This document shows, in pieces, positions 56,358 through 64,000 of a DNA stretch of 64,000 nt. The first letter of the stretch is position 1. Each line of letters starts with the position of its first letter. Position numbers and translations under genes: made by a program. The notes under the pieces are model-generated. The model was not told where the DNA came from and made no database searches. It saw only the letters and a list, made by a program, of their open reading frames with translations. The DNA is from Chromatiales bacterium (GTDB taxonomy: Bacteria; Pseudomonadota; Gammaproteobacteria; Thiohalomonadales; Thiohalomonadaceae): assembly GCA_003251535.1 (NCBI GenBank), contig QKFD01000014.1:1-64000 (forward strand), given 5' to 3'.

Positions 56358-58058
56358 CTATGGGGTGACCAGATCCATGCCACGGAAGATGCTGCACCGC
56401 TTGAACACCTCCAGCGTCGGCGCGACCGACTTATGGTGGCAATACTTGGCGGTCAGTTTGGCCAGCCCTTTGATGTCACGGCCGGTGGCATTGGGGAAGA
56501 GTTCGGCCAGGGTAGCGATGAGATCCGGCGCGACGACGAGCCCGAACTGCTCCACCATCACCGCCCAGATGCGGCGCCGATCTTCCAGCCCGGGCGGGTG
56601 GTAGTGGATGAGGGCGATGCAGCGGGAGATGATCGCCTCGTCGATATCGGCCTCCCGATTGGTGGTGAGGAACAGCAGGCCGTTGAAGTACTCCAGCACC
56701 CGCAGGAATACCCCCACCACGGCGTTGGCGGCGATGTTGTCATCGCGCCGTTTGATGTAGACATCGGCCTCGTCGATCAGCATCACTGCCCCCCAGCGCT
56801 GGGCGCGGGTGAGGGCGTTGCGCAGGGCCACCTCCATCTCCGCCACATTGAGGCCGAGCTGGCCGGAGTGGACCCGATAGAGGGGGCGACGGATGATCTC
56901 GGAGTAGACCTCGGCGGTGAGGGTCTTGCCCACCCCGGCCGGTCCGGCGCAGAGCACCGTGGTACCCCCCGACTTCCCCTCCACGATGTCATCCATCAGC
57001 ATGTCCATCTCGGCGGTGAGGATGTCGATGAGATCGGTCTGCTCCGGCGGCAGGATCAGCTTCTCTTTCAGATCTGGCTGGTAGTGGTAGGGGTGCATGT
57101 CATCGACATGGACCCAGAGGTGGTGGTGCAGCTCCAGGTGGAACATCAGGATGTAGCCGTGGACCGGCAGCTCGGTGAACAGGCCGTCTGGGATCTCCCC
57201 CTGAAGGGACTCGATCGCCTCCTCCACCTGGCTGTTGTAGCTGTTACTGCGGCCCGCCTTGCGCAGATATTTGGCGAAGATCTCACCAGAGGCGTCGAGG
57301 GTGAGATCACGCTCCTTCAACACCTCTTCATCGTTGACTAGGCGCGCCTCTGCGCCGCTGGAGGAGAGGACCACGCTGCTCTTGCGGCTCCAGTCGGTGC
57401 TGCGGTGGGAGCTGGTGGGGTCTTCGGCAAAGATACCGATGCCGCGGCCGGAGAACTGGCGGCTGTAGTCGGAGCGCCACTCAAAGTAGCGCTTGGCGGA
57501 GCGATCGTAGGCGGCGATGAGCGCCGGGGTCTCCTTGAGGTAGCCTTGGGCGGCAAACATCTCCGCGATATTGCGGCCAATGATATCCCGCTCGCGGAAG
57601 GTGAGCGTGGCGGTGGCGATCTTGGCCATGGTATTGGCCTTGAGATCGAGCATTACCCGGCCGGCCTCCTCCTCGCCAGGGGGGGTGTAGTCGATACGCA
57701 TCACCAGGAAGGCGAGGGGTTTGCCGTCGGCATTGGCCTTGAACAGCCAGCCCCGGATGGCATCCTCCAGCAGAAAACGGGCGATGGCCGGCACCAACTG
57801 CTCTAACTGCCCCTCTTTGAACCGCTCTCCAGCGCGGCTCAGCGCCTGGTGCAGGGTGGCGATCTGGGCGGCCCGCCCCTGGTAGGCCGCGCCCGCCTCC
57901 AGATAGATGTGCTGTAGGGCATCGAGGTGGTGTAGCTCAAAGTGGTGAAAGGGCAGTTCGGCCTTGTTACCGAACTTGAGCTGCTCCACCAGCGGCTGGA
58001 GTTCCGGGAAATGGCTGGCGAGCTGCTCGACCACGGGGCGTTCTAACAGGAGCTTCAT
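56358..58058 (-). CDS. AAA+ ATPase with long N-terminal domain
   Basis: A 566-residue cytosolic protein. The first 340 residues are a domain I do not recognise (helical start KLLLERPVVEQL, then beta-rich). An AAA+ module follows: Walker A GPAGVGKT at 372-379, Walker B MLIDEAD with D429/E430, sensor-1 FLTTNREADID, and Arg finger region SRC. It lacks protease or helicase parts. It may be a Rubisco-activase- or MoxR-like remodelling factor, or a nitrogenase-related chaperone. It heads the three-gene unit and is preceded by a sigma-54-like promoter. The ATG at 58058 has GGA 8 nt upstream. Confidence 0.8.
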   Translation of the reverse strand: MKLLLERPVVEQLASHFPELQPLVEQLKFGNKAELPFHHFELHHLDALQHIYLEAGAAYQGRAAQIATLHQALSRAGERFKEGQLEQLVPAIARFLLEDAIRGWLFKANADGKPLAFLVMRIDYTPPGEEEAGRVMLDLKANTMAKIATATLTFRERDIIGRNIAEMFAAQGYLKETPALIAAYDRSAKRYFEWRSDYSRQFSGRGIGIFAEDPTSSHRSTDWSRKSSVVLSSSGAEARLVNDEEVLKERDLTLDASGEIFAKYLRKAGRSNSYNSQVEEAIESLQGEIPDGLFTELPVHGYILMFHLELHHHLWVHVDDMHPYHYQPDLKEKLILPPEQTDLIDILTAEMDMLMDDIVEGKSGGTTVLCAGPAGVGKTLTAEVYSEIIRRPLYRVHSGQLGLNVAEMEVALRNALTRAQRWGAVMLIDEADVYIKRRDDNIAANAVVGVFLRVLEYFNGLLFLTTNREADIDEAIISRCIALIHYHPPGLEDRRRIWAVMVEQFGLVVAPDLIATLAELFPNATGRDIKGLAKLTAKYCHHKSVAPTLEVFKRCSIFRGMDLVTP

Positions 58059-58102
58059 GGCACGGATCCACTGGCAGGGAAGAGAGGCGCGCTGTGTTGG
58101 AG

Positions 58103-58118
58103 AGCAAGGATCGCGCCA
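58103..58118 (-). promoter_or_regulatory. Predicted sigma-54 (-24/-12) promoter
   Basis: On the minus strand TGGCGCGATCCTTGCT matches the consensus TGGCAC-N5-TTGCW at all but one base of the core, with GG and GC exactly 10 bp apart. Transcription would start near 58092, about 34 nt before the AAA+ ATPase start. Basis: direct reading against the known consensus. Confidence 0.72.
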
Positions 58119-58191
58119 GTAGCCTGGGCATATGGGATCCCCTAGTCGCAAACTCGGATAAGGCCCTGACGGAGGGGCGGGAGGGCCAGAT

Positions 58192-58207
58192 TGTCGGGTT
58201 GGCGACA
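58192..58207 (-). promoter_or_regulatory. Predicted NifA-type upstream activator site
   Basis: TGT-CGGGTTGGCG-ACA is an exact TGT-N10-ACA match, the site bound by NifA. It lies about 100 bp upstream of the predicted sigma-54 start, the usual place for such sites. The motif alone is short; the pairing with the promoter is the argument. Confidence 0.6.
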
Positions 58208-58266
58208 GTGGGGCGGACGCTATGGAACAAACGGGGCCAGCGTTCCCGAGGCGAGGCGAGGAGGGT

Positions 58267-58914
58267 TCAGCTGCCCTTGACAGGCTGGGAGGCGAGGGCC
58301 AGTTGTTGCAAGAGGTGGTGGGCCAGCGCCTCACCGGCAGTGGGGAGATCGAGCTTTAGGCCCAGCTGCCGTAGGCTGGTGACCGCCTGGCCGGGATGAC
58401 CGCAGGGGTTGATGCGGGTGAAGGCGCTGAGGTCGGGATCGACGTTGAGCGCCAAGCCGTGGTACGAGCAGCCGCGGCGCACCCGCAGGCCGAGGGAGGC
58501 CACCTTGGCACCAGCGACATAGACACCGGGGGCGTCCGGTTTGGCGCTGGCGCTGATGCCGTGGTCGGCCAGCAGGGCGATGACCGCCTGCTCCATGATG
58601 GAGACCAGCGCCCGCACCCCGAGTCCGCGGCGGCGTAGATCAATCAGCAGATAGAGCACCGCTTGGCCGGGTCCATGCCAGGTCACCTGGCCACCCCGGT
58701 CCACCTGGAGCACTGGGGTGGTGCCGGGGTCGAGCAGATGCTCCGGCTTTCCATTCAGACCTACGGTGAAGATGGCGGGGTGCTCCACCAGCCAAAGTTC
58801 ATCGGCGCTGCTGGCCGTGCGTTGGTCAGTGAACGCCTGCATCTCCTGCCACACCGGCAGGTAGGGGCGGTGGCCAAGGTGGCGCAGCAGCGGGATCCCG
58901 GGGGGGGATGACAA
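58267..58914 (-). CDS. lipB: Octanoyl-[acyl-carrier-protein]:protein N-octanoyltransferase LipB
   Basis: A 215-residue cytosolic enzyme moving octanoate from ACP to lipoyl domains of 2-oxoacid dehydrogenases and glycine cleavage H protein. Motif RGGQVTWHGPGQ (73-84), catalytic K137 (GAKVASLGLRV) and C171 (INPCG). The usual YHGP-like Tyr is Trp79, a common variant. It is the last of the rodA-to-lipB block; lipA, which often follows, is not here. The gap to ybeD is 15 nt. Confidence 0.95.
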   Translation of the reverse strand: MSSPPGIPLLRHLGHRPYLPVWQEMQAFTDQRTASSADELWLVEHPAIFTVGLNGKPEHLLDPGTTPVLQVDRGGQVTWHGPGQAVLYLLIDLRRRGLGVRALVSIMEQAVIALLADHGISASAKPDAPGVYVAGAKVASLGLRVRRGCSYHGLALNVDPDLSAFTRINPCGHPGQAVTSLRQLGLKLDLPTAGEALAHHLLQQLALASQPVKGS

Positions 58915-58929
58915 GCGCTGGTGCCCCGC

Positions 58930-59190
58930 TTAGAGCGCCATCACCACCTGTTCGCAGGCAGTGAGATCCTGATAGAGGGCGTCCAGCTGCTGGCGGCTGT
59001 GGGCCTCTACGGTAAAGGTGATGGCGGTGTAGGTCCCTTTGTTGCTCTCCCGGACGGCAATGCGCTCCTCCACCAACTCGGGGGCGTGGCGGCGGACGAT
59101 GGCCAGGACGGCAGACTCAAACTCGGGGTGGGCGCGCCCCATCACCTTGATGGGGAAGTCGCAAGGAAACTGGAGGAGGGTATCGGTCAT
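58930..59190 (-). CDS. ybeD: YbeD / DUF493 family protein
   Basis: An 86-residue ferredoxin-like small protein of the DUF493/YbeD family, which lies next to lipB in most gammaproteobacteria. Family features: LLQFPCDFPIKVMG near the start, NKGTYTAITFTVEAHSRQQLDALYQDL, and a VVMAL end. It may be an allosteric or lipoylation-linked regulator; no activity is proven. ATG at 59190 is preferred to a GTG three codons earlier. Confidence 0.93.
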   Translation of the reverse strand: MTDTLLQFPCDFPIKVMGRAHPEFESAVLAIVRRHAPELVEERIAVRESNKGTYTAITFTVEAHSRQQLDALYQDLTACEQVVMAL

Positions 59191-59241
59191 AGCGGTCACA
59201 TCGGGGTATGGGGTGGCGCCGGGGAGTTGCCCCGCCGGGGA

Positions 59242-60111
59242 TCACGTCACCTCGCCGCGGCGGAACTGCTCTTTATAACCGCGATAGAGATCAATTACCA
59301 GCTGCCACATCACCCCTGGCTGGCCGCACCCCACCGGGACGCCATCTAAGGTCACCACCGGCAGCAGCTCTTTGGTGGAGGAGCTGAGCCAGATCTCATC
59401 GGCACTCCGCAGGTCCGCCTCGCTGATGGCGGCCTCGGCGCACGGCAGACCCTGCCTCTGGCACAGCTCAACCACGAGATCCCGGGTGATGCCGGGCAGC
59501 AACAGCTGGCTCTGTGGTGGGGTGCGGATCTGCCCGCCATGGACCGTGAACAGGTTGCTGGTGGCCCCTTCGGTCACCTCACCCGCGCGCAGCATGATCG
59601 CCTCCAGGGCGCCGGCATCCAGCGCCGCCTGCCGGGTCAACACGTTGGGGAGGAGGGAGGTGGCCTTAATGTCGCAGCGCGACCAGCGTAGATCCTCCAC
59701 GGTGATGGCGGTGACCCCGGCCAGCAGCTGGGGCGCGGGGGGCTGGAGTGGTTGGGTCATGGCGAATAGGGTGGGGCGCACCCCGGCCGGGAAGGCGTGA
59801 TCCCGATTCAGGCCAACCCCACGGCTGACCTGGAGATAGAGGGAGAGATCCCCCCCGCCGTTCCGGGTCACCAGCTCCTCCAACATGGCGCGCCAGGTTG
59901 TCGGGGCGAGGGGGTTGGCGATACGTACCGCCGCCAGACTCTGTTGCAGCCGGTCGAGGTGCTGCTCTAGGCGGAACGGCCGTCCGCCGTAGATGGGGAT
60001 GACCTCGTACACCCCGTCCCCAAACAGAAAGCCGCGATCCAGCACCGAGATGGTGGCCTTAGCCAGGGGCAGGTAGTCGCCGTTGAGATAGACGATGGCG
60101 TTATGGTCCAT
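59242..60111 (-). CDS. dat: D-amino acid aminotransferase (class IV PLP enzyme)
   Basis: A 289-residue PLP enzyme, fold type IV. FLFGDGVYEVIP near 28-39 and the PLP Lys at about 149 (RCDIKATSLLPNV) match D-alanine aminotransferase; TEGATSNLF then LLPGITRD and SSSTKELLPV close the site. It makes D-Glu or D-Ala for peptidoglycan and fits between dacA and ybeD/lipB in this wall block. It could alternatively act as aminodeoxychorismate lyase-like or branched-chain enzyme, but the Arg/His substrate loop and context favour Dat. A GTG four codons upstream is possible. Confidence 0.88.
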   Translation of the reverse strand: MDHNAIVYLNGDYLPLAKATISVLDRGFLFGDGVYEVIPIYGGRPFRLEQHLDRLQQSLAAVRIANPLAPTTWRAMLEELVTRNGGGDLSLYLQVSRGVGLNRDHAFPAGVRPTLFAMTQPLQPPAPQLLAGVTAITVEDLRWSRCDIKATSLLPNVLTRQAALDAGALEAIMLRAGEVTEGATSNLFTVHGGQIRTPPQSQLLLPGITRDLVVELCQRQGLPCAEAAISEADLRSADEIWLSSSTKELLPVVTLDGVPVGCGQPGVMWQLVIDLYRGYKEQFRRGEVT

Positions 60112-60132
60112 GGAGTGGCTCACCGGTGAGAA

Positions 60133-61293
60133 TTAGAAGAGCATCAGCAGGCTATCCAGCATCCGGCTGAAAAAGCCCCCCTCTGGGACGGCGGTGAGGG
60201 CGACTACAGGCTGCTCCGTCAGGACCGTCTCCCCCAGCTGGATCCGCACACTACCCACCGGCTGACCCAGTTCAATGGGGGCAACGAGTGGGTCTTCGGT
60301 GGTCATGTTGGCGGCGAGCTTCTCATACTGCCCGCGCGGGATGGTGACGGAGATGGGGTCGGTCAGGCCGATATTGACCTCCGTCTGCTCCCCTTTCCAC
60401 ACCCGCAGGGTCTTGAGCGGTACCTCGGCCTGGTAGACGTGGTGGGTCTCATAGAAGCGGAAACCCCAATTGATCAGCTTGCCGCTCTCTTGGATGCGTT
60501 TGTTCTCGTTCGCCGTCCCCATCACCACCGAGATGATGCGCATCCCCTCCCGTTTAGCGGTGGAGACCAGGCAGTAGCCGGCGGCCTCGGTGTAGCCGGT
60601 CTTCATGCCATCCACGCTGGTGTCCTGCCAGAGCAGCCGGTTACGGTTGGGTTGGGTGATGTTGTTGTAGGTGAACTCTTTCTGCGAGTACCAGTGGAAG
60701 TACTGCGGAAACTCTCTAATGATGGCGCGGGCCAGCAGGGCGAGATCACGCGGGGTGGAGTAGTGGTTATCCGCCGGCAGCCCAGTGGCGTTCTGGAACT
60801 GGCTATTGTTCATGCCGAGGCGGGCGGCGTGGCGGTTCATCAACTGGGCGAAGGCGTCCTCGGAACCGGCAGTGAACTCGGCCAGGGCGACGCTGGCGTC
60901 GTTGCCCGACTGCACGATCATCCCCTGGAGTAGCTCCTCCACGGCGACATCGGTGTTGACGTCCACAAACATCCGCGAGCCCCCGGTGCGCCACGCCTTC
61001 TCGCTGATATGGACGCGGTCACTGAGCTTGATCTGCCCCTTCTGTAGCTCGCTGAACACCACATAGGCGGTCATCAACTTGGTGAGGCTGGCCGGGGCGG
61101 CCCGCTCGTCGGCGTTCTTCTCTGCCAGGACGGCGCCACTGTCGGCATCGATGAGCAGGTAGCCGCGCGCCTCGATATCGGGGGGCTCAATGGTCGCCGG
61201 GGCCATGGTCGGGGCGGGCGTGGGGAGGGTGCTGGTGTCGGCATAGAGCAGACCCGGCAGCAGGAGCAGGAGGGGGAGCATCAGTTTTAGCAT
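60133..61293 (-). CDS. dacA: D-Ala-D-Ala carboxypeptidase (PBP5/6)
   Basis: A 386-residue periplasmic penicillin-binding protein that trims pentapeptides. Signal peptide to about residue 18, then S69-L-T-K72 (SxxK), S129-G-N131 (SxN) and K231-T-G (KTG), followed by the beta-rich PBP5 C-terminal domain and an amphipathic tail (GGFFSRMLDSLLMLF) for membrane attachment. A Pro/Thr linker of about 20 residues after the signal is somewhat longer than in E. coli. Located between rlpA and dat as usual. Confidence 0.95.
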   Translation of the reverse strand: MLKLMLPLLLLLPGLLYADTSTLPTPAPTMAPATIEPPDIEARGYLLIDADSGAVLAEKNADERAAPASLTKLMTAYVVFSELQKGQIKLSDRVHISEKAWRTGGSRMFVDVNTDVAVEELLQGMIVQSGNDASVALAEFTAGSEDAFAQLMNRHAARLGMNNSQFQNATGLPADNHYSTPRDLALLARAIIREFPQYFHWYSQKEFTYNNITQPNRNRLLWQDTSVDGMKTGYTEAAGYCLVSTAKREGMRIISVVMGTANENKRIQESGKLINWGFRFYETHHVYQAEVPLKTLRVWKGEQTEVNIGLTDPISVTIPRGQYEKLAANMTTEDPLVAPIELGQPVGSVRIQLGETVLTEQPVVALTAVPEGGFFSRMLDSLLMLF

Positions 61294-61400
61294 AAGCGTC
61301 GCCTTTGGAGACCCAGGGTGACTCAGTGGGTGCGGGTAAGTGGGTGTCGGGGCTGTGGTGACCACCGCCCCTCACCGTGACCACGGGGCGGCGTGGCGGT

Positions 61401-62348
61401 TCAATGTTCGATCACTACCCGCGGGCGCTCCATGCCGCGGGCGGCCATGTCTACCGCTAGTCGATCCGCCTCCTCAAAGGAGCCGAGCGGACCGAGGCGT
61501 ACCCGGTGCATGGTCAAGTTACCGACGGCGACCGGCTCAATGGAGATGGGGAGGCGCACCTCCTGCGCCAACCGGCTCTTGAGCCGCTCGGCGTTGGCGC
61601 GGCTGGCAAAGGCGCCGGCCTGGAGGTACACCGTCATCCGTTCACCGGCCGCCCCACCGCCTGTGCCGCCGGTGACCGCGGGCGGCTCGTTGACGATGGG
61701 TTGATCGGCCACGATGGGCAGCGGTTTGGCGGGGCTGGGGCGGGAGACATTAATCGGGGTGGCGACCACGCCCGGGCTACTCTCCTCATCGGCCGCCAAG
61801 GTGCTGGAGCCCCCCTGACCGGGGCTGATCGCCACCACCTCGACCCGCGCCGTGCCTGGGCCAGCCACCCCGAGTTTGGTGGCTGCGGCGTAGGAGAGAT
61901 CGATGATCCGCCCCTCTTTGAAGGGGCCGCGGTCATTCACCTTCACCACGGCACTGCGCCCGTTGTCCAGGTTGGTGACCCGCACATAGGTGGGGAGTGG
62001 CAGGGTCTTGTGGGCCGCGGTCATCGCCATCATGTCGTAGGGCTCGCCGCTGGAGGTGCGCTTGCCGTGGAACTGGGTGCCGTACCAGGAGGCGATACCG
62101 CGCTCGCTGTAGCCATCCGCCCGCTCCATGACGTAGTAGCGCTGGCCGAAGACCTCGTACCAGTCGGGGTTGCCATATTTGCTGCGCGGCTCCCATTTGG
62201 GCACCGCATCGGGGATGTTGGCGAGGTTGGAGGGGACCTGGCGTGGGGCCCCATCCCGGCTGGGGGTGCTGGTGCAGCCCGCCAGTAGTAGGGGGCCGGC
62301 TAGGAGGAGGGCAACCCCCCAGCGGGGACGCATCGCGGTTCGGCTCAT
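61401..62348 (-). CDS. rlpA: Rare lipoprotein A, septal lytic transglycosylase
   Basis: A 315-residue outer-membrane lipoprotein. Lipobox LLAGC with C25; DPBB domain (about 85-170) with GIASWYGTQFHGKRTSSGE and VKVNDRGPF; C-terminal SPOR domain (about 235-312: VYLQAGAFASRANAERLKSRL) that binds denuded peptidoglycan at the septum. A Pro-rich linker joins them. It cleaves glycan strands lacking stem peptides during daughter-cell separation. Nine nt separate its start from the mltB stop. The ATG at 62348 lacks a strong ribosome site; residue 6 Met is an alternative. Confidence 0.94.
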   Translation of the reverse strand: MSRTAMRPRWGVALLLAGPLLLAGCTSTPSRDGAPRQVPSNLANIPDAVPKWEPRSKYGNPDWYEVFGQRYYVMERADGYSERGIASWYGTQFHGKRTSSGEPYDMMAMTAAHKTLPLPTYVRVTNLDNGRSAVVKVNDRGPFKEGRIIDLSYAAATKLGVAGPGTARVEVVAISPGQGGSSTLAADEESSPGVVATPINVSRPSPAKPLPIVADQPIVNEPPAVTGGTGGGAAGERMTVYLQAGAFASRANAERLKSRLAQEVRLPISIEPVAVGNLTMHRVRLGPLGSFEEADRLAVDMAARGMERPRVVIEH

Positions 62349-62356
62349 GGGTGACT

Positions 62357-63340
62357 CTAGGGCTTCTGGTATTGCTCGCGGATCTGCTGCGAGAGCTGGT
62401 GGACCGCCATGGCGTAGAGCGGACTGCGGTTGTAACGGGTGATGACGTAGAAGTTATCGAGGACGATCCAGTACTCGGTACCCGCGTCACCATCCAGGGC
62501 GATCAGTTTCGCCTTCTGCCCCACCCGCAGCTCCTGTTGGGGCTCCACCCCCGCCGCGCTCAGCTCGCCAACGGTGCGCTTAAGCTCCAGGCCATCATCC
62601 AGCAGCGGGGTGGGATCGGTGCCGGGGGCCAGCTGGGCCGGTACCGCTACCCTCTCCCCCAACTGCCATTTGTGGACGTGGAAGTAGTTGGCCACGCTCC
62701 CGATCACATCGGCCTTGGAGTGCCAGAGATCGCGCCGGCCATCGGCATCGAAGTCAACGGCGAAGTTGCGGAAGGAGCTGGGGATGAACTGCGGCATCCC
62801 CATGGCCCCGGCGTAGGAGCCGGTGAGGGTGAGGGGGTCAAACCCCTCCTCCTGGGCCATCACCAAAAACTGCTCCAGTTCACTGCGGAAGAATTTGGCC
62901 CGGGGCGGGTAGTTGAAACCGAGGGTGGAGAGGGCGTCTACCACCCGATAGCTGCCGGTGTTGCGGCCGTAGAAGGTCTCTACGCCGATGATGGCGACGA
63001 TCACCTCTGCCGCCACGCCGTACTGCTCTTCCGCCTGTCGCAACAGCTCGGCGTTGTCACGCCAGAAGGCGACGCCGCGTTCGATCCGCTCCGGGGTGAG
63101 GAAGATCGGGCGGTACTTGGACCACGGTTTACTCTCCGCCGGCCGGGAGATGGCGTCGAGGATCTGCTGTTTGATCTCGGTGCGGGCAAACAACTGGTTG
63201 AGTGCCTTGCGGGAGAACTGGTGCTTGCTCACCATCCCATCGATGAACTCTTGCACCTCCGCGCGTTGGCTCAGATCGGCGGCCATGGCGGGTGGGGTGA
63301 GGGCGAGCAGTAGGGCAGCAGCCAGAGGCCGAAAACGCAT
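62357..63340 (-). CDS. mltB: Lytic murein transglycosylase B
   Basis: A 327-residue periplasmic enzyme that cleaves MurNAc-GlcNAc bonds with 1,6-anhydro product. Signal peptide MRFRPLAAALLLALTPPAMA, catalytic E121 in AIIGVETFYGRN, and the SLT fold blocks GSYAGAMGMPQFIPSSFR and DGRRDLWHSKADVIGSVANY. It differs from E. coli MltB in having no lipobox, so it should be soluble. It follows rodA by 8 nt. An open frame that runs upstream into rodA is out of frame with it in function and not coding. Confidence 0.94.
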   Translation of the reverse strand: MRFRPLAAALLLALTPPAMAADLSQRAEVQEFIDGMVSKHQFSRKALNQLFARTEIKQQILDAISRPAESKPWSKYRPIFLTPERIERGVAFWRDNAELLRQAEEQYGVAAEVIVAIIGVETFYGRNTGSYRVVDALSTLGFNYPPRAKFFRSELEQFLVMAQEEGFDPLTLTGSYAGAMGMPQFIPSSFRNFAVDFDADGRRDLWHSKADVIGSVANYFHVHKWQLGERVAVPAQLAPGTDPTPLLDDGLELKRTVGELSAAGVEPQQELRVGQKAKLIALDGDAGTEYWIVLDNFYVITRYNRSPLYAMAVHQLSQQIREQYQKP

Positions 63341-63348
63341 AGCGGGGG

Positions 63349-64000
63349 TTAACTCCGGATTAGGCGGTGGTGGGTCTGAACGGACATCAGGATACCGAAT
63401 GCGGCAAACAGGGTCACCATTGAGGTGCCGCCTCGGCTGATCAGCGGGAGCGGTACCCCCACCACGGGCAAGATGCCGCTCACCATGCCGATGTTGACGA
63501 AAACGTAGACGAAGAAGGTCATGATCACACTGCCGGCCAGCAGGCGAGAGAAGGTGTCTTGGCCGTTGGCGGCAATGTAGAGCCCGCGCATGACAATGAA
63601 GCCGTAGAGGGCGAGCAGCAGCAGCACCGCCATCAGACCGAACTCCTCGCCAAATACGGCAAAGATGAAGTCGGTGTGGCGCTCCGGCAGGAACTCCAGG
63701 TGGGATTGGGTCCCTTTCAACCAACCTTTGCCATACATCCCGCCGGAGCCGATGGCGATGGTGGACTGGATGATGTGATATCCGGCCCCCAGCGGATCGG
63801 TCTCCGGGTTGAGGAAGGTGAGGACGCGGCGGCGCTGATAGTCGTGCATCCCAAACTCCCACAGCAGCCAGATGAGCGGTACCGCCACCAGCGCCCCAGC
63901 GGCGATCACCCGCCAACGCAGACCGCCAAAGAGCAGCACAAACATCCCCGAGCTGCCCACCAGCAGGGCGGTGCCCAGATCCGGCTGTTTAGCCACCAGG
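63349..64000 (-). CDS. rodA: Rod-shape SEDS glycosyltransferase RodA, partial
   Basis: The C-terminal 217 residues of an inner-membrane SEDS protein; the 5' part lies beyond base 64000. Visible SEDS blocks: [46 protein letters not shown] (split at residue 96), [12 protein letters not shown] and the end [11 protein letters not shown]. RodA polymerises lipid II for side-wall growth with PBP2. It is the head (within this window) of the rodA-mltB-rlpA-dacA-dat-ybeD-lipB wall block. Confidence 0.95.
   Translation of the reverse strand, partial: LVAKQPDLGTALLVGSSGMFVLLFGGLRWRVIAAGALVAVPLIWLLWEFGMHDYQRRRVLTFLNPETDPLGAGYHIIQSTIAIGSGGMYGKGWLKGTQSHLEFLPERHTDFIFAVFGEEFGLMAVLLLLALYGFIVMRGLYIAANGQDTFSRLLAGSVIMTFFVYVFVNIGMVSGILPVVGVPLPLISRGGTSMVTLFAAFGILMSVQTHHRLIRS

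Noticed and set aside
56232-57341. Plus-strand open frame of 369 codons opposite the AAA+ and GST genes
   Set aside because: Antisense to motif-bearing genes; its content is the complement of those codons.
62243-63313. Plus-strand open frame of 356 codons opposite rlpA and mltB
   Set aside because: Antisense to two recognised wall genes; no independent evidence.

Overview
The window reads as chromosome of a GC-rich, anoxygenic phototrophic gammaproteobacterium, probably a purple sulfur bacterium (Chromatiales-like). Two things support this. The housekeeping order purN-purM / DUF2066 / CDP-alcohol transferase / AI-2E permease / hda and the cell-wall block rodA-mltB-rlpA-dacA-dat-ybeD-lipB are both gammaproteobacterial. 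The radical SAM gene at 21278-22906 matches BchE, the oxygen-independent cyclase of bacteriochlorophyll synthesis. No rRNA, tRNA, CRISPR array, transposase or phage gene was recognised.

Layout. 1-250: copies of a dispersed palindromic repeat. 0.4-3.5 kb: a zinc-ribbon protein, then a Cpx-like envelope-stress unit (lipoprotein sensor divergent from regulator and kinase), with evenly spaced GTATC boxes between them. 3.5-8.7 kb: purine genes, lipid synthase, permease and Hda. 8.7-13.9 kb: four overlapping signalling genes (MASE3-PAS kinase, Rcp-like receiver, receiver-kinase, NarL-type regulator). 14-21.3 kb: SagB-like oxidoreductase, secreted ankyrin protein, FG-GAP/PKD surface protein, polytopic glycosyltransferase-like protein. 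21.3-34.2 kb: bchE, nhaA, an HBM-type chemoreceptor, pgm, a MEKHLA protein, recQ, a protoporphyrinogen-oxidase-like protein, and an RRM/DEAD-box pair. 34.5-37.4 kb: a PreP-like M16C protease.

38.4-50.6 kb is an accessory-looking stretch of periplasmic redox and sulfur-handling genes: HupE-like permease, LysR regulator, DUF4142 protein, divergent NadA-family Fe-S protein, TauE/SafE permease, DUF2938-like protein, thioredoxin, two-domain sulfurtransferase, two nearly identical cupins, a tandem SoxW-like protein, a SoxH-like metallohydrolase, and a small exported protein with a rhodanese. Its intergenic spaces are long, locally AT-rich and full of hairpins, including two clean intrinsic terminators with no adjacent gene. 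An AT-richer RCC1-repeat gene lies at 53.2-54.4 kb.

55.2-58.2 kb holds a three-gene operon (AAA+ ATPase, GST-like protein, TPR-like protein). It is preceded by a sequence matching a sigma-54 promoter and, about 100 bp upstream of the predicted start, a TGT-N10-ACA site like those bound by NifA. This suggests an accessory operon expressed under nitrogen fixation and is the best candidate here for an undescribed system. The window ends inside rodA.
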